In this document: in pieces, positions 6,859 through 14,703 of the stretch
Position numbering within the stretch: the first letter of the stretch is position 1
How the letters are laid out: every line of letters begins with the position of its first letter
Origin: Candidatus Heimdallarchaeota archaeon
GTDB taxonomy: Archaea > Asgardarchaeota > Njordarchaeia > Njordarchaeales > JAMOTR01
Assembly: GCA_027068385.1 (NCBI GenBank)
Contig: JAMOTR010000068.1
Span: 1-20,108 of the forward strand
Direction: 5' to 3'
DNA: 20,108 nt
The notes under the pieces: model-generated
Databases searched by the model: none
The model's input: only the letters and a program-made list of their open reading frames with translations
What the model was told of the DNA's origin: nothing
Made by a program: the position numbers and the translations under genes

Positions 6859-8886
6859 TCAAGCGTATACCTTAACGGGAACTCCCTTAAAGTTGGGCAT
6901 CTTCACTACCTCATCGAAGAAGCCGTGAGGCACCACGACGTTCGTCTCAGCGAAGTGATAAGGCATCGCTACGACTCCCTCACGTACCTCGTCGGCCACC
7001 TTGAGCTTGAGCTTTACCTTACCCCGACGGCTCTCCACGGTAACCATCTGACCATCCTTAAGCCCTAGCTTCTCGGCATCCTTAGGGTTCATCACGAGCC
7101 GAGGCTCAGGGGATAAGCGGTGGAGTTCCGGTATGATGTGCGTCATCGCTCCGGAGTTCCGGTGCTCTAGTAGCCTGAAGCTAATGAGTAGGAACGGATA
7201 CTCGTCGTTCGGTATGAGATCCTCGGGTAGTATCTCTTTAGGTAGTATGAACCTAGCCTTGCCGTCCGGAGTCTTGAACCTCTCCGCGTATAATATGGTC
7301 TCGCTCTTTCCGGTCTCTGGGTCATAAGGCCGCGCTACTCCGAACTCGTTCTTAGTTAGTACATCATAAGTAATGCCGCGATATATCGGTACGACGTTCG
7401 CGATCTCGTCGGTCACCTGCCCTACGGTGGTGTAATTCCGATCGGCCCCTAATAGCTTAGCGAGCTCGACTATGATGTGGAAGTCGCTCTTAGCCTCGTA
7501 TAGAGGATCTAGAGCCTTGAAGAAGTACTGTACGCGCCTCTCGGTGTTCGTCATAGAGCCCTCCTTCTCGAGCCGGGTGGCGGCCGGTAGAACTACGTCG
7601 GCTAACTCCGCAGTTTCGGTCATTAGTATGTCCTGAACTACCACGAACGGGGCCTTCTCGAGCTTCTCCCTCACGCTTAGGTTGTTCGGCTCGCTGATCA
7701 CGGGGTTCTCCCCGACGATGTATAGCACGTCTATCTTACCCTCGCTAGCGGCGTCGATCATCTCCCGAGTGACGAGCCCGGGCTCAGAGGGTACGTAATC
7801 CACGCCCCGCTTCTCAGCGTAGTACTTAGCGTTCTCCTCGTTTACCTTCTTGTATCCGGGGAACATGTTCGGCATGCATCCCATGTCGCAAGCTCCCTGG
7901 ACGTTGCTCTGACCGCGGGCGGGACATAATCCGGTACCGGGCTTACCTATGTTTCCTGTGAGCAGGGCGAGCATCGCGAGGGCGATCACGTTCTGGGTTC
8001 CGCTCACGTGCTGAGTGATACCCATTCCCCGGTATATCACGCTGGGCTTGTTCGTAGCGTATAGCTCGGTCGCCTTGTATATGAGATCCTTAGGCACTCC
8101 GGTAACCTTCTCCGCGTAATCGAGCGTGTACTTCTCTAGTCCCTTAACGTACTCCTCGTACCCTACGGTACGACTCTTCACGAACTCCTCGTCTACCCGT
8201 CCCTGATCGATAATGAGCTTAGCCATCGCGTTAAGTAACACCACGTCGGTTCCCGGATAAGGCTGTAGATGTATATCCGCGAGCCTCGAGGACTTGCTCT
8301 TCATCGGGTCTATGAAGATGAACTTCGTTCCGTTCCTCTTCGCCTTCATCATCCGTCTGAAGACCGCGGGGTGGGTGTTGAACGGGTTATATCCGGCTAC
8401 GAGTACGGTCTTAGCGTTCACGACGTCCCCTATCGGGTTCGTCATCGCTCCGGAACCCACGGTCATGATTAGACCGGCGGCCGAAGGGGCGTGACACAGA
8501 CGCACGCAGTGATCCACGTTATTCGTCTTCACCACGGCGCGGGCTAGTTTCTGGATGAGGTAGTTCTCCTCGTTCGTGATCTTAGCGGAGGCGAAGAAAC
8601 CGACGCGAGTGGGGTCGTCCTTCATAGCCTCCTTAATCCTCTCGGCCACGATCTTCAAGGCCTCCTTCCGAGTAGTCTCCTCGAACTTAGATCCCCTACG
8701 TATTAGAGGCTTCTTCACGCGCTTCTCGTGATACACGATCTTCCGGGAGAAGGTACCCTTGGGACATAAGACTCCCTCGGCTACAGGATGTTCCCTCCGA
8801 CGCTCGATCCTTATCTTGCCTTCTTCCGCTATAGCGTACATTCCACACCCCGAACCGCAGAACGGACAGATGGTACGTACTTTCAT
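6859..8886 (-). CDS. fdhA: Formate dehydrogenase-type molybdopterin oxidoreductase, catalytic subunit
   Basis: The 675-aa protein belongs to the bis-molybdopterin guanine dinucleotide oxidoreductases and is closest in motifs to formate dehydrogenase alpha subunits. An N-terminal 4Fe-4S site is formed by CPFCGSGC (cysteines 7, 10, 14) and GVLCPKG (cysteine 41). The metal-binding active site reads RLCHAPSAAG, with Cys131 in the position that is selenocysteine in FdhH, followed by His132. MGITQHVSGTQN and SNVQGACDMGCMPNMFPGY are formate dehydrogenase hallmarks, and SRRGKVKLKL plus PYHFAETN mark the C-terminal cofactor domain. The expected reaction is formate oxidation to CO2, or its reverse, with molybdenum or tungsten. 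No electron-transfer partner, maturation gene or formate channel is in the window. The ATG at 8886 is preferred because the TATA-like box at 8916-8923 lies about 33 bases upstream; the in-frame ATG at 8901 would be too close to it. Confidence 0.9.
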   Translation of the reverse strand: MKVRTICPFCGSGCGMYAIAEEGKIRIERRREHPVAEGVLCPKGTFSRKIVYHEKRVKKPLIRRGSKFEETTRKEALKIVAERIKEAMKDDPTRVGFFASAKITNEENYLIQKLARAVVKTNNVDHCVRLCHAPSAAGLIMTVGSGAMTNPIGDVVNAKTVLVAGYNPFNTHPAVFRRMMKAKRNGTKFIFIDPMKSKSSRLADIHLQPYPGTDVVLLNAMAKLIIDQGRVDEEFVKSRTVGYEEYVKGLEKYTLDYAEKVTGVPKDLIYKATELYATNKPSVIYRGMGITQHVSGTQNVIALAMLALLTGNIGKPGTGLCPARGQSNVQGACDMGCMPNMFPGYKKVNEENAKYYAEKRGVDYVPSEPGLVTREMIDAASEGKIDVLYIVGENPVISEPNNLSVREKLEKAPFVVVQDILMTETAELADVVLPAATRLEKEGSMTNTERRVQYFFKALDPLYEAKSDFHIIVELAKLLGADRNYTTVGQVTDEIANVVPIYRGITYDVLTKNEFGVARPYDPETGKSETILYAERFKTPDGKARFILPKEILPEDLIPNDEYPFLLISFRLLEHRNSGAMTHIIPELHRLSPEPRLVMNPKDAEKLGLKDGQMVTVESRRGKVKLKLKVADEVREGVVAMPYHFAETNVVVPHGFFDEVVKMPNFKGVPVKVYA

Positions 8887-8915
8887 GCGACTTAGCGTCA
8901 TGGGGCTTTACATAG

Positions 8916-8923
8916 ATATTTTA
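8916..8923 (-). promoter_or_regulatory. TATA-like box for the formate dehydrogenase gene
   Basis: TAAAATAT on the minus strand lies in the 65-base gap after aIF6. It would place transcription start near 8893, a few bases before the ATG at 8886. This suggests the gene has its own promoter rather than only read-through from aIF6. Confidence 0.4.
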
Positions 8924-8951
8924 GGTGATCGATTGAATATGACCTATCGCG

Positions 8952-9644
8952 TCATAATTCAAAAACCGTTTCCGTCTTCCCTAATAGAGTCTCTACTATG
9001 TTCATGACGTCTTCTGGTGACGTCTCGTCCCCGATCACGACCCCGTTATTATTTACCCCTATCCCCACGCTCACGTATGGAGTATCGTTCACGTACCCGC
9101 GAGAGACCTTATCGAGCTTCAGGACTTCCTTTACGAACTTCATCTCCTCATCCGTGGCGTCAGCGTGTATAAACGCACCGCGATCGTTAGTTACGGCTAC
9201 CGACCCGACGAGAGGGACGTTAGCGATCTTATAGGGTATAAGCTCCACGTCTAACACCTCTTCTATGCTCTTCACTACGTCCTTTTCCCTACTAAACATC
9301 TCCGGGTTCACGAGGCCCGCCTTGTTATTCACGAGTATGTTGTTCCTCAAGGCCGTGAAACGCGTCCTTACGATCGCCACGTTTACGTCGCTCTTGAGTT
9401 CGTTAGCTATACGAACTACTTCATCTTCTGGGGCTACGTACGGGAACACGATGCCGTTATCGTTACCCACCTCCCGCCGCGGCTCGTAGAATATTACCTC
9501 CTCTACCCCCAAGGCCTCCTTTATTTCCTTTAGCCCCTTAGGATCATCGCGCATTTTCGCGTGAATTAAGAGGTAACTATTCCCGACTAACATATAAGGC
9601 CCAAAGTCGGGCGTACCCAAGATCTTCGTCAACACCACGCCCAT
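8952..9644 (-). CDS. eif6: Translation initiation factor aIF6
   Basis: The 230-aa protein is archaeal initiation factor 6, which binds the large ribosomal subunit and prevents premature joining with the small subunit. The family is a fivefold pseudo-symmetric propeller. Recurring motifs are visible: VGNSYLLIH near the N-terminus, TALRNNILVNNKAGLVNP in the middle, VGSVAVTNDRGAFIHADAT, and near the end YVSVGIGVNNNGVVIGDET. Length is typical (220-230). The start at ATG 9644 (MGVVLTKILG) gives a slightly longer first strand than many homologues. In many archaea aIF6 lies with L31e and L18a/LX; here those are missing and it follows an unknown 130-aa gene by 21 bases, probably in one transcript. 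Confidence 0.95.
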   Translation of the reverse strand: MGVVLTKILGTPDFGPYMLVGNSYLLIHAKMRDDPKGLKEIKEALGVEEVIFYEPRREVGNDNGIVFPYVAPEDEVVRIANELKSDVNVAIVRTRFTALRNNILVNNKAGLVNPEMFSREKDVVKSIEEVLDVELIPYKIANVPLVGSVAVTNDRGAFIHADATDEEMKFVKEVLKLDKVSRGYVNDTPYVSVGIGVNNNGVVIGDETSPEDVMNIVETLLGKTETVFEL

Positions 9645-9665
9645 CTTGAGAGCGCGCGAGGAGAC

Positions 9666-10058
9666 TTATAGATTCGCTACTTCGACCTCGTAATAAACCA
9701 CATCCCCGTTTCTATCGACCACCGCTAACACGTCCGCTTCGTCTAGTATCTTTCTCTTGATTACCCCATCGGAGTATACCGGAAAGACCTTAAGCCGCGA
9801 GTTCTCGTGCATTATCTCTACGAACGGATAGCGCACGCGGAAGATCATCCTATTATTAAGATTATGTAGAACTACGAACGCTGCATGGTCCCGCTCGTCT
9901 ATTATATGCTCTTGTACGTCCCCATCGACCAGGCCCAAAGAGGAAAGAAACGCGACCTCAACGCGGTCTAGCCGATTCGGTCCCGGTGCTCTATAAGGAA
10001 AAAACCTCGAGACTATTTTGGGGCTTAAGTACACGAGGACCAACCTCTCGGGATCCAT
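9666..10058 (-). CDS. Unknown 130-aa protein upstream of aIF6
   Basis: This small protein is not recognised. It is rich in beta strands (for example LVLVYLSPKI, AAFVVLHNLNNRMIFRVRYP, VLAVVDRNGDVVYYEVEVANL) with a Pro-rich stretch (FFPYRAPGPNRLDR) near residues 19-32. There is no signal peptide or membrane helix. The start at ATG 10058 lies about 22 bases from an AT-rich element that it probably shares with the divergent membrane protein gene. Only 21 bases separate its stop from the aIF6 start, so it probably shares a transcript with aIF6. It occupies the place where L31e sits in many archaea, but I see no L31e motif. Confidence 0.7.
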   Translation of the reverse strand: MDPERLVLVYLSPKIVSRFFPYRAPGPNRLDRVEVAFLSSLGLVDGDVQEHIIDERDHAAFVVLHNLNNRMIFRVRYPFVEIMHENSRLKVFPVYSDGVIKRKILDEADVLAVVDRNGDVVYYEVEVANL

Positions 10059-10072
10059 AAAAGGTGAGGAAC

Positions 10073-10085
10073 AAACTATTTTTGA
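10073..10085. promoter_or_regulatory. Shared divergent promoter element
   Basis: AAACTATTTTTGA is centred about 27 bases before the ATG at 10107 and about 22 bases before the ATG at 10058 on the other strand. The 48-base gap holds no other AT-rich element of this size, so it may serve both directions. Confidence 0.35.
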
Positions 10086-10106
10086 TCTACACCGATAAAA
10101 AGACCA

Positions 10107-10805
10107 ATGGCTACAGCCTCCGAGAAGGAACTCGAACTAAGAGCCGTCGAAGATCGGAACCTCAGAGTAAAGCTAGGGTTAAAGAGGATAAACTTCTCCT
10201 CCCTCTTTTCCGCTATTATGTTCCTTATAGCTTATGTAACCCCGCGGGTAGTAGCGACGAAGATCATTACGATCTATTACTACTCCGCGGGTCCCCAGAT
10301 ACAGGCTATGGTAGATAACATTTCGTATACGACTAAGCGGTATCTTCACGATCTAAATTACCCAAGCCTCGAGGCCGCGATATTAATATCGTTCGTCTTA
10401 ATGCTCATAGCCGCTTTCTTAGAGCCCATCGTTTATATCGTAAAGGGCCCGCTTAAGTCGCAGATGCCCACCGGACGGAACATTAAGAAGACCCGCTATC
10501 TCATGATAGGAATCGCCATCGTCGTGAACATCATCATGGCGTATTATCTGCTCACCTTTAAGTCCCGGGTACATCAGAGGTACGATTACTTCTATGGGGT
10601 CCTTATGGATAATCGGAAGAACTACCTAATCAACACCTACGGTTATGAGGCGGCTATGATCATCTCCACCATCGGGGAAAGCGGCGTGAATTATACGATT
10701 ATAACGATGTCCGTGGGCTATTATATGGCCGTTCTCGGCCGGTACCTAGCGCTCTTCGCGATCATAGCCGTACTAGGAGCTATCGGTAAGGAGATAGAGA
10801 TCTGA
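10107..10805 (+). CDS. Four-helix membrane protein of unknown function
   Basis: The 232-aa protein is not recognised. It begins with a charged cytoplasmic-looking segment (residues 1-28, EKELELRAVEDRNLRVKLGL). Hydrophobic helices follow at about 30-50, 90-110 (AAILISFVLMLIAAFLEPIV), 131-150 (YLMIGIAIVVNIIMAYYLLT) and 198-225. A loop with Tyr and Asn (about 51-88) joins helices 1 and 2, and another (about 151-195) joins helices 3 and 4; with an even helix number both termini would face the same side. No transporter or enzyme motif is visible. The next gene starts 26 bases downstream and encodes a single-pass, glycosylation-rich surface protein, so the two may work together at the membrane. A T run directly after the stop could act as a terminator or as the next gene's TATA box. 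Confidence 0.7.
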   Translation: MATASEKELELRAVEDRNLRVKLGLKRINFSSLFSAIMFLIAYVTPRVVATKIITIYYYSAGPQIQAMVDNISYTTKRYLHDLNYPSLEAAILISFVLMLIAAFLEPIVYIVKGPLKSQMPTGRNIKKTRYLMIGIAIVVNIIMAYYLLTFKSRVHQRYDYFYGVLMDNRKNYLINTYGYEAAMIISTIGESGVNYTIITMSVGYYMAVLGRYLALFAIIAVLGAIGKEIEI

Positions 10806-10813
10806 TTTTTATC
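10806..10813 (+). promoter_or_regulatory. T-rich TATA-like element between two membrane protein genes
   Basis: TTTTTATC directly follows the stop at 10805 and is centred about 23 bases before the ATG at 10832. It could both end the upstream transcript and start the downstream one as a leaderless mRNA. Confidence 0.35.
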
Positions 10814-10831
10814 GAGACTAGATAGACGATA

Positions 10832-11470
10832 ATGAAGTCTCTCGTCCCGCTCGTTTTATTTACGCTTATCTTATTTATGCCCGCGCAGGAGGCTACCACG
10901 AGCGTGAGCGCTCTTACCGTTTTATCAATAAGCGACGATCGCGTACAGGTCGGTTCTGAGGTTACCGTATGTGTGTTCGTGAACGTCACCGTCCTCTTCA
11001 ACGATACGATAGCGGAGTATCGGAACGGTACAATAAGCGTCAACGTAACGATGAGAATACCGGAAGGGCTAAATTATACGCGGTCCTCTTACGGCTCTTA
11101 TAAGAACGGTACGTTCTCGGCCTATGAGGAAAACTCCACGGAGATGCTCGTTTATATGAAGCTTTATGCCGCTGAAGAAGGGGAATATACCCTAACGGCT
11201 ACCGTTACGATCAACGCCTCGATCACGGCCCGGAACGATAACGCCACGCCCGCCTATTATAACGATACTATAACCGTGAGCACAAACACCGTAAAACTCA
11301 CCGTGTATAAGGAACAAGAAGCCGAGGAGGAGCGGAATCGCATAAGCGTATACGACGCCCTTAGGGAGCGTTACCTACAGATAATTATAGTTCTTCTACT
11401 CGCGGGCTTCATACTCGCGAACTTCATAGCCGATCAAAGAGCACGTAAGAGGAGTAAAGAAGCTAAGTGA
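10832..11470 (+). CDS. Type I membrane surface protein, rich in N-glycosylation sequons
   Basis: The 212-aa protein has an N-terminal signal peptide (MKSLVPLVLFTLILFMPAQE), an external domain of about 150 residues, one membrane helix at about 182-200 (LQIIIVLLLAGFILANFIA) and a short basic cytoplasmic tail (RARKRSKEAK). The external part is beta-rich, like an immunoglobulin or adhesion module (VGSEVTVCVFVNVTV, EEGEYTLTATVTINAS). It carries ten Asn-X-Ser/Thr sequons, so the mature form is probably heavily N-glycosylated. No enzyme motif is present. It could be an S-layer accessory or anchor, or the external partner of the preceding four-helix protein; both are inference. The phosphohexomutase gene starts 18 bases downstream. 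Confidence 0.75.
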   Translation: MKSLVPLVLFTLILFMPAQEATTSVSALTVLSISDDRVQVGSEVTVCVFVNVTVLFNDTIAEYRNGTISVNVTMRIPEGLNYTRSSYGSYKNGTFSAYEENSTEMLVYMKLYAAEEGEYTLTATVTINASITARNDNATPAYYNDTITVSTNTVKLTVYKEQEAEEERNRISVYDALRERYLQIIIVLLLAGFILANFIADQRARKRSKEAK

Positions 11471-11488
11471 ATCGGTTTTTATGGTCTA

Positions 11489-12976
11489 ATGATTCGCTTC
11501 GGTACCACGGGTATTCGCGGTGTAGTACATAAGACTCTCCCGATCACTTTAGCCCCCGTAGTGGGACTAGCCGCGTCGATATATTTTCGTAAGGGGACCG
11601 TAGCGGTAGGACACGACGCTAGAGTACATAGTATCGCCTTATATCACGGACTCATCTCCGGAATACTCTCCGGAGGTTCCGATGTGATCGCCTTAGACTA
11701 CGCACCTACGCCTACGGTACAATATTTCGTAAAGAAGGAAAAACTAGCTGGAGGTCTCGTAGTGACGGCCTCTCATAACCCGCCCGAGTATAATGGATTT
11801 AAGTTCGTGGAGCGCGACGGACGGGATCTCTCAAAATCCTCCGAGAGGTACATAGAAAGAGTGATCAATAATATATTAGAAGAAGGATACACGTCCCATC
11901 GGGCGGACTTTGGGGACGTATACGAGAGCGACGAGGCGATTATGATTCATATAAACGGGATCATAGATGACCTTTCCGAGGTAGTAGAAGAAGACGGTTT
12001 GAGCCTCAAAGTGGTCGTCGATCCGTCTAATAGCGTCTCCGTACTCGTTACCCCCAGGGTGCTACAATTGAGGGGGGCTAAAGTAATCACGATAAACGGG
12101 GACCTTAACGGACTATTTCCGGGACATCCTCCGGAACCCGTTCCCGAGAATTTAGAAGGACTTAAGAGGGCCGTGGTGGCGTTCAACGCGGACTTCGGTG
12201 TGGCTCACGATGGCGATGGGGACCGCGCTGTGTTCGTGGATGAGCTAGGGAACGTATATCATGGAGACGACAGCTTAGCCTTGATCGTCTCTTACCTATT
12301 ACCCCGCGTGAAGTCTAAGAAAGTGGTCGTAAGTATATCGACTTCAAACGTTGTGAAGGACGTCGTGGAGAATCTCGGAGGAGAGCTCTATCGGGCTCCC
12401 GTAGGAGCTCGTAAAGTATGCGATAAAATGGCCGAGGTGGGAGCGGAGATAGGGGGTGAGGAAAGCGGGGGAATAATGTTCTCGAGGCACGGATACTTCC
12501 GTGATGGGCCTTTCGCAGCATATCTCTTCGCCTCCATGCTAGAGGAAAGCGGTAAGAAGGCCTCGGAACTGTTCTCTTCTCTTCCTAAGTACTATAGAGT
12601 TAAGCTAAAGGTCCTATGTCCCGACGAGATCAAGGAGAAGGTCATGGAGGAGATAATACCCGAGCGGATCGATAAAGGAGTAGAGGCCGTTACTATAGAT
12701 GGTATACGCGTGCGGTTCGAGGACGGCTCTTGGGTACTTATAAGGCCCTCGGGCACCGAGCCTATAATAAGAATATTCTCCGAGTCTAAGGACCCTAAAA
12801 GAGCCGAAAAGCTCGCGGAGGTCGCTAGAACGAGCGTGGTGGAGAAAGTGTCGAAGTATAGAGATCTCCATCAACGAGCGATTAGAAAGGTCTATCGAGA
12901 CGAACCTCCCGGGAGTGGGATCTATGTTCATCACTTTTTCTTCCGGCTGCGTCTGAGTAGTCCCCCCATTTACTAA
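11489..12976 (+). CDS. Phosphomannomutase/phosphoglucomutase or phosphoglucosamine mutase with antisense-derived tail
   Basis: This is an alpha-D-phosphohexomutase, which moves a phosphate between C1 and C6 of a hexose phosphate to feed nucleotide-sugar and glycan synthesis. All four family motifs are present in order: FGTTGIRG at the N-terminus, the phosphoserine loop TASHNP (Ser95), the metal site DGDGDR (residues 241-246), the sugar loop GGEESGG (around 324-328) and the phosphate loop RPSGTEP (419-425). Which sugar is used cannot be decided. The family end falls near residue 457 (VVEKVSK), typical of 450-460-aa archaeal members, but the frame runs on for about 39 more residues to 12976. 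That tail is encoded antisense to the PolD small subunit gene and resembles nothing in the family. The gene follows two membrane protein genes; supplying sugar for glycosylating the adjacent sequon-rich protein is an attractive but unproven link. Confidence 0.93.
   Translation: MIRFGTTGIRGVVHKTLPITLAPVVGLAASIYFRKGTVAVGHDARVHSIALYHGLISGILSGGSDVIALDYAPTPTVQYFVKKEKLAGGLVVTASHNPPEYNGFKFVERDGRDLSKSSERYIERVINNILEEGYTSHRADFGDVYESDEAIMIHINGIIDDLSEVVEEDGLSLKVVVDPSNSVSVLVTPRVLQLRGAKVITINGDLNGLFPGHPPEPVPENLEGLKRAVVAFNADFGVAHDGDGDRAVFVDELGNVYHGDDSLALIVSYLLPRVKSKKVVVSISTSNVVKDVVENLGGELYRAPVGARKVCDKMAEVGAEIGGEESGGIMFSRHGYFRDGPFAAYLFASMLEESGKKASELFSSLPKYYRVKLKVLCPDEIKEKVMEEIIPERIDKGVEAVTIDGIRVRFEDGSWVLIRPSGTEPIIRIFSESKDPKRAEKLAEVARTSVVEKVSKYRDLHQRAIRKVYRDEPPGSGIYVHHFFFRLRLSSPPIY
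12614..12976. other. 363-base tail-to-tail overlap of mutase and DP1 genes
   Basis: The two convergent frames overlap here with aligned codon boundaries. The expected family ends, mutase residue 457 (about 12857) and DP1 residue 583 (about 12854), abut, and neither carries a stop or T-rich terminator at that place. Each gene then reads through the other's coding sequence until a chance stop: TAA at 12974-12976 for the mutase, TAG at 12614-12616 for DP1. Confidence 0.85.
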
Positions 12977-14602
12977 TCTCATAGGCCCGAAGCTCGTCGC
13001 GGCAGCGATGTGTATGTGTCCCATGAAGAACACGTGCGGATATTTATCGACGTCCTTAACCACCGCTAGCGGATCGTTAGGGATAGGCCTAAAGCTCTCT
13101 TTCCCCCCATAGATGGGCACGAAGAAGTTCGATAGGGCTATACGCTTCATAAGCTGCGGCACGTCTTGTAGCTGGATCGGGGTATGAAGGACCAAGTCCT
13201 CCATAGAGCGGCCGTGATACATCACCACGCGGAAGCCGTCGTATTCGACGTAAGCGGGGTTCTGAGTGATCTTTATTCCGTATTCTCTAAGTATCTGAGC
13301 GTACTCGGGCACGGGCTGAGGTATCACGAGCGTGGTCGGATCGTGATTCCCAGGTATCGTTATCACGTCCGCGGGAGAGGGAGAAAACAGTTCACCGAAG
13401 ACCTCATACTGTTTCTCGGGATCTTTGATCTCTAGTTCGGCCTCTTGACCCGGATATACCCCTACCCCGTCCACCAAGTCTCCCCCGACTAATACTAGTT
13501 CTACTTTAGATAGGTGCTCCCTATAAGCCTCGGGAGCCTCTTTAGGGTTTTTTATCCGCCTCCGAAGGCGCTCTAAGTTCTTCGCTATACTATTTTTGGA
13601 GCCTACGTGAGTATCGGATATGAATAATACGGAGAAGTTCCGGTCCTTGTATAAGTCGGAGCCGAACTTGTTCCTAACTACGTGAGCTAGAATCTCACCG
13701 GGCCGGACTACCTCCTGAGCTATATAACGCCCGTTTTTCTCCTTTACGTACACGTATATCGCCTCGTCCGGAACGATCATGTCCCCTATGCTCATGAGCT
13801 CACCGTCGGGCATCCTGAACGCCTTGATGTCGTTAGGTCTAGGCTTCAGGTCTTTCGGAATATACACGTCGAGCATACCCTCCTCGTCCTCGATCGTTAC
13901 TATGAACCCGTTCTTGGTACTCCTCTTCTCATACACGAGTCCTATTAACCGTCCCTCACCGTCGAAGTAAGATGTTCTTATGCCCAGGAAGTCTAAGATC
14001 CCTCCGACTTCTATCTTAGCGAGCTTTCCGTATTCCCTAATCTCTTTCGTATTATACGTGTCCCCGATATACTCGGAGAGCTTAGCGATCTTGCGCGCGA
14101 GGTTGAGACGGTGGGAGAGGTGCAAGCGCCGGAGCTTAGGTAACTCGTTATGATTATGAATCACGAACACGTCCCTCTTATAAGGCTCCGGTTCTATTAC
14201 AACGGGGCGTTTTATGGGACGCGAGGAGGCTTTCTTTATCTTCTTAGTCTTTTTCTTTTCTACCTCAGGTATACCTAATAAATCCGTTATCGTAATGGAC
14301 TTCCCGTTCTTACCGTTATTGTTCTTCGGAGGCGAGCGTTTTCTTTTCTTCCTCTTTCCGTTCTTACCGTTATTACCTATCGTTAGCTCCCCTATAAAGT
14401 CCTCAAGGGTGAACTTATCGAAGAGGGAGGGGCGAACCACTAGGATGTTCGCCTTACGAAGCTTATCGGCTAGCCCGTTCTCAAGCTTTATAAGAGCAAT
14501 ACGGGCTATATGTTCGCGCTCCTCCTCACTAAGCCTCAACCGATCCTTAGAGGGTAGAAACCCAAGGCTATAGAGCTTACGAACGAGCAAATCATAGCTC
14601 AT
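12614..14602 (-). CDS. polB: DNA polymerase D small subunit DP1 (3'-5' exonuclease) with antisense-derived tail
   Basis: This is the small, proofreading subunit of the replicative polymerase PolD. The phosphoesterase active-site motifs are complete: ISDTHVGS (Asp330, His332), GGDLVDG (Asp375), IPGNHD (Asn419, His420), MYHGRS (His463) and GHIH (His529, His531). The exonuclease is therefore expected to be active. An OB-fold lies at roughly residues 190-310. Residues about 77-135 are a flexible Lys/Asn/Gly linker with a repeated NNGKNGK unit. Homology to the family ends near residue 583 (VSIDLSNRSLMEISIL); the last 79 residues are encoded antisense to the mutase C-terminal domain. The ATG at 14602 is chosen because GAGGGTGATC sits directly upstream as a ribosome binding site; a GTG at 14608 would add two residues and lie inside that site. 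The large subunit is not in the window. Confidence 0.95.
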   Translation of the reverse strand: MSYDLLVRKLYSLGFLPSKDRLRLSEEEREHIARIALIKLENGLADKLRKANILVVRPSLFDKFTLEDFIGELTIGNNGKNGKRKKRKRSPPKNNNGKNGKSITITDLLGIPEVEKKKTKKIKKASSRPIKRPVVIEPEPYKRDVFVIHNHNELPKLRRLHLSHRLNLARKIAKLSEYIGDTYNTKEIREYGKLAKIEVGGILDFLGIRTSYFDGEGRLIGLVYEKRSTKNGFIVTIEDEEGMLDVYIPKDLKPRPNDIKAFRMPDGELMSIGDMIVPDEAIYVYVKEKNGRYIAQEVVRPGEILAHVVRNKFGSDLYKDRNFSVLFISDTHVGSKNSIAKNLERLRRRIKNPKEAPEAYREHLSKVELVLVGGDLVDGVGVYPGQEAELEIKDPEKQYEVFGELFSPSPADVITIPGNHDPTTLVIPQPVPEYAQILREYGIKITQNPAYVEYDGFRVVMYHGRSMEDLVLHTPIQLQDVPQLMKRIALSNFFVPIYGGKESFRPIPNDPLAVVKDVDKYPHVFFMGHIHIAAATSFGPMRLVNGGTTQTQPEEKVMNIDPTPGRFVSIDLSNRSLMEISILRHFLHHARSSDLRELFGSFRVLRLGEYSYYRLGARGPYKYPRAVLEPHAYTIYSNGLYSFIDPLGYYLLHDLLLDLVGT
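14304..14374 (-). repeat. Two copies of a 17-base repeat in the DP1 linker
   Basis: CCGTTCTTACCGTTATT (plus-strand reading) occurs at 14304-14320 and again at 14358-14374, exactly 54 bases apart, so both encode NNGKNG in the same frame. The repeat lies in the basic linker of DP1 and probably arose by slippage or short duplication. Confidence 0.8.
14593..14602 (-). promoter_or_regulatory. Ribosome binding site region deciding the DP1 start
   Basis: On the minus strand GAGGGTGATC directly precedes ATG 14602. It nearly matches the complement of the archaeal 16S rRNA 3' end, with one extra G. A second GAGGGTGATG lies about 30 bases further upstream. Most other genes in the window lack such a site, so DP1 is translated from a true leader, probably the mRNA of the preceding gene. 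The site itself lies at about 14603-14612, just outside the ATG. Confidence 0.5.
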
Positions 14603-14703
14603 GATCACCCTCTTACCCGCTCCCTCTTAACATCACCCTCATAATTTCGAGTTTTTTCACTTTCTAGGGGTATAACGTACATATGTTCCATTATAACGAA
14701 AAA

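Noticed and set aside
7000..8901. Selenocysteine TGA in the formate dehydrogenase
   Set aside because: The active-site position is a normal cysteine codon and the frame is open throughout.
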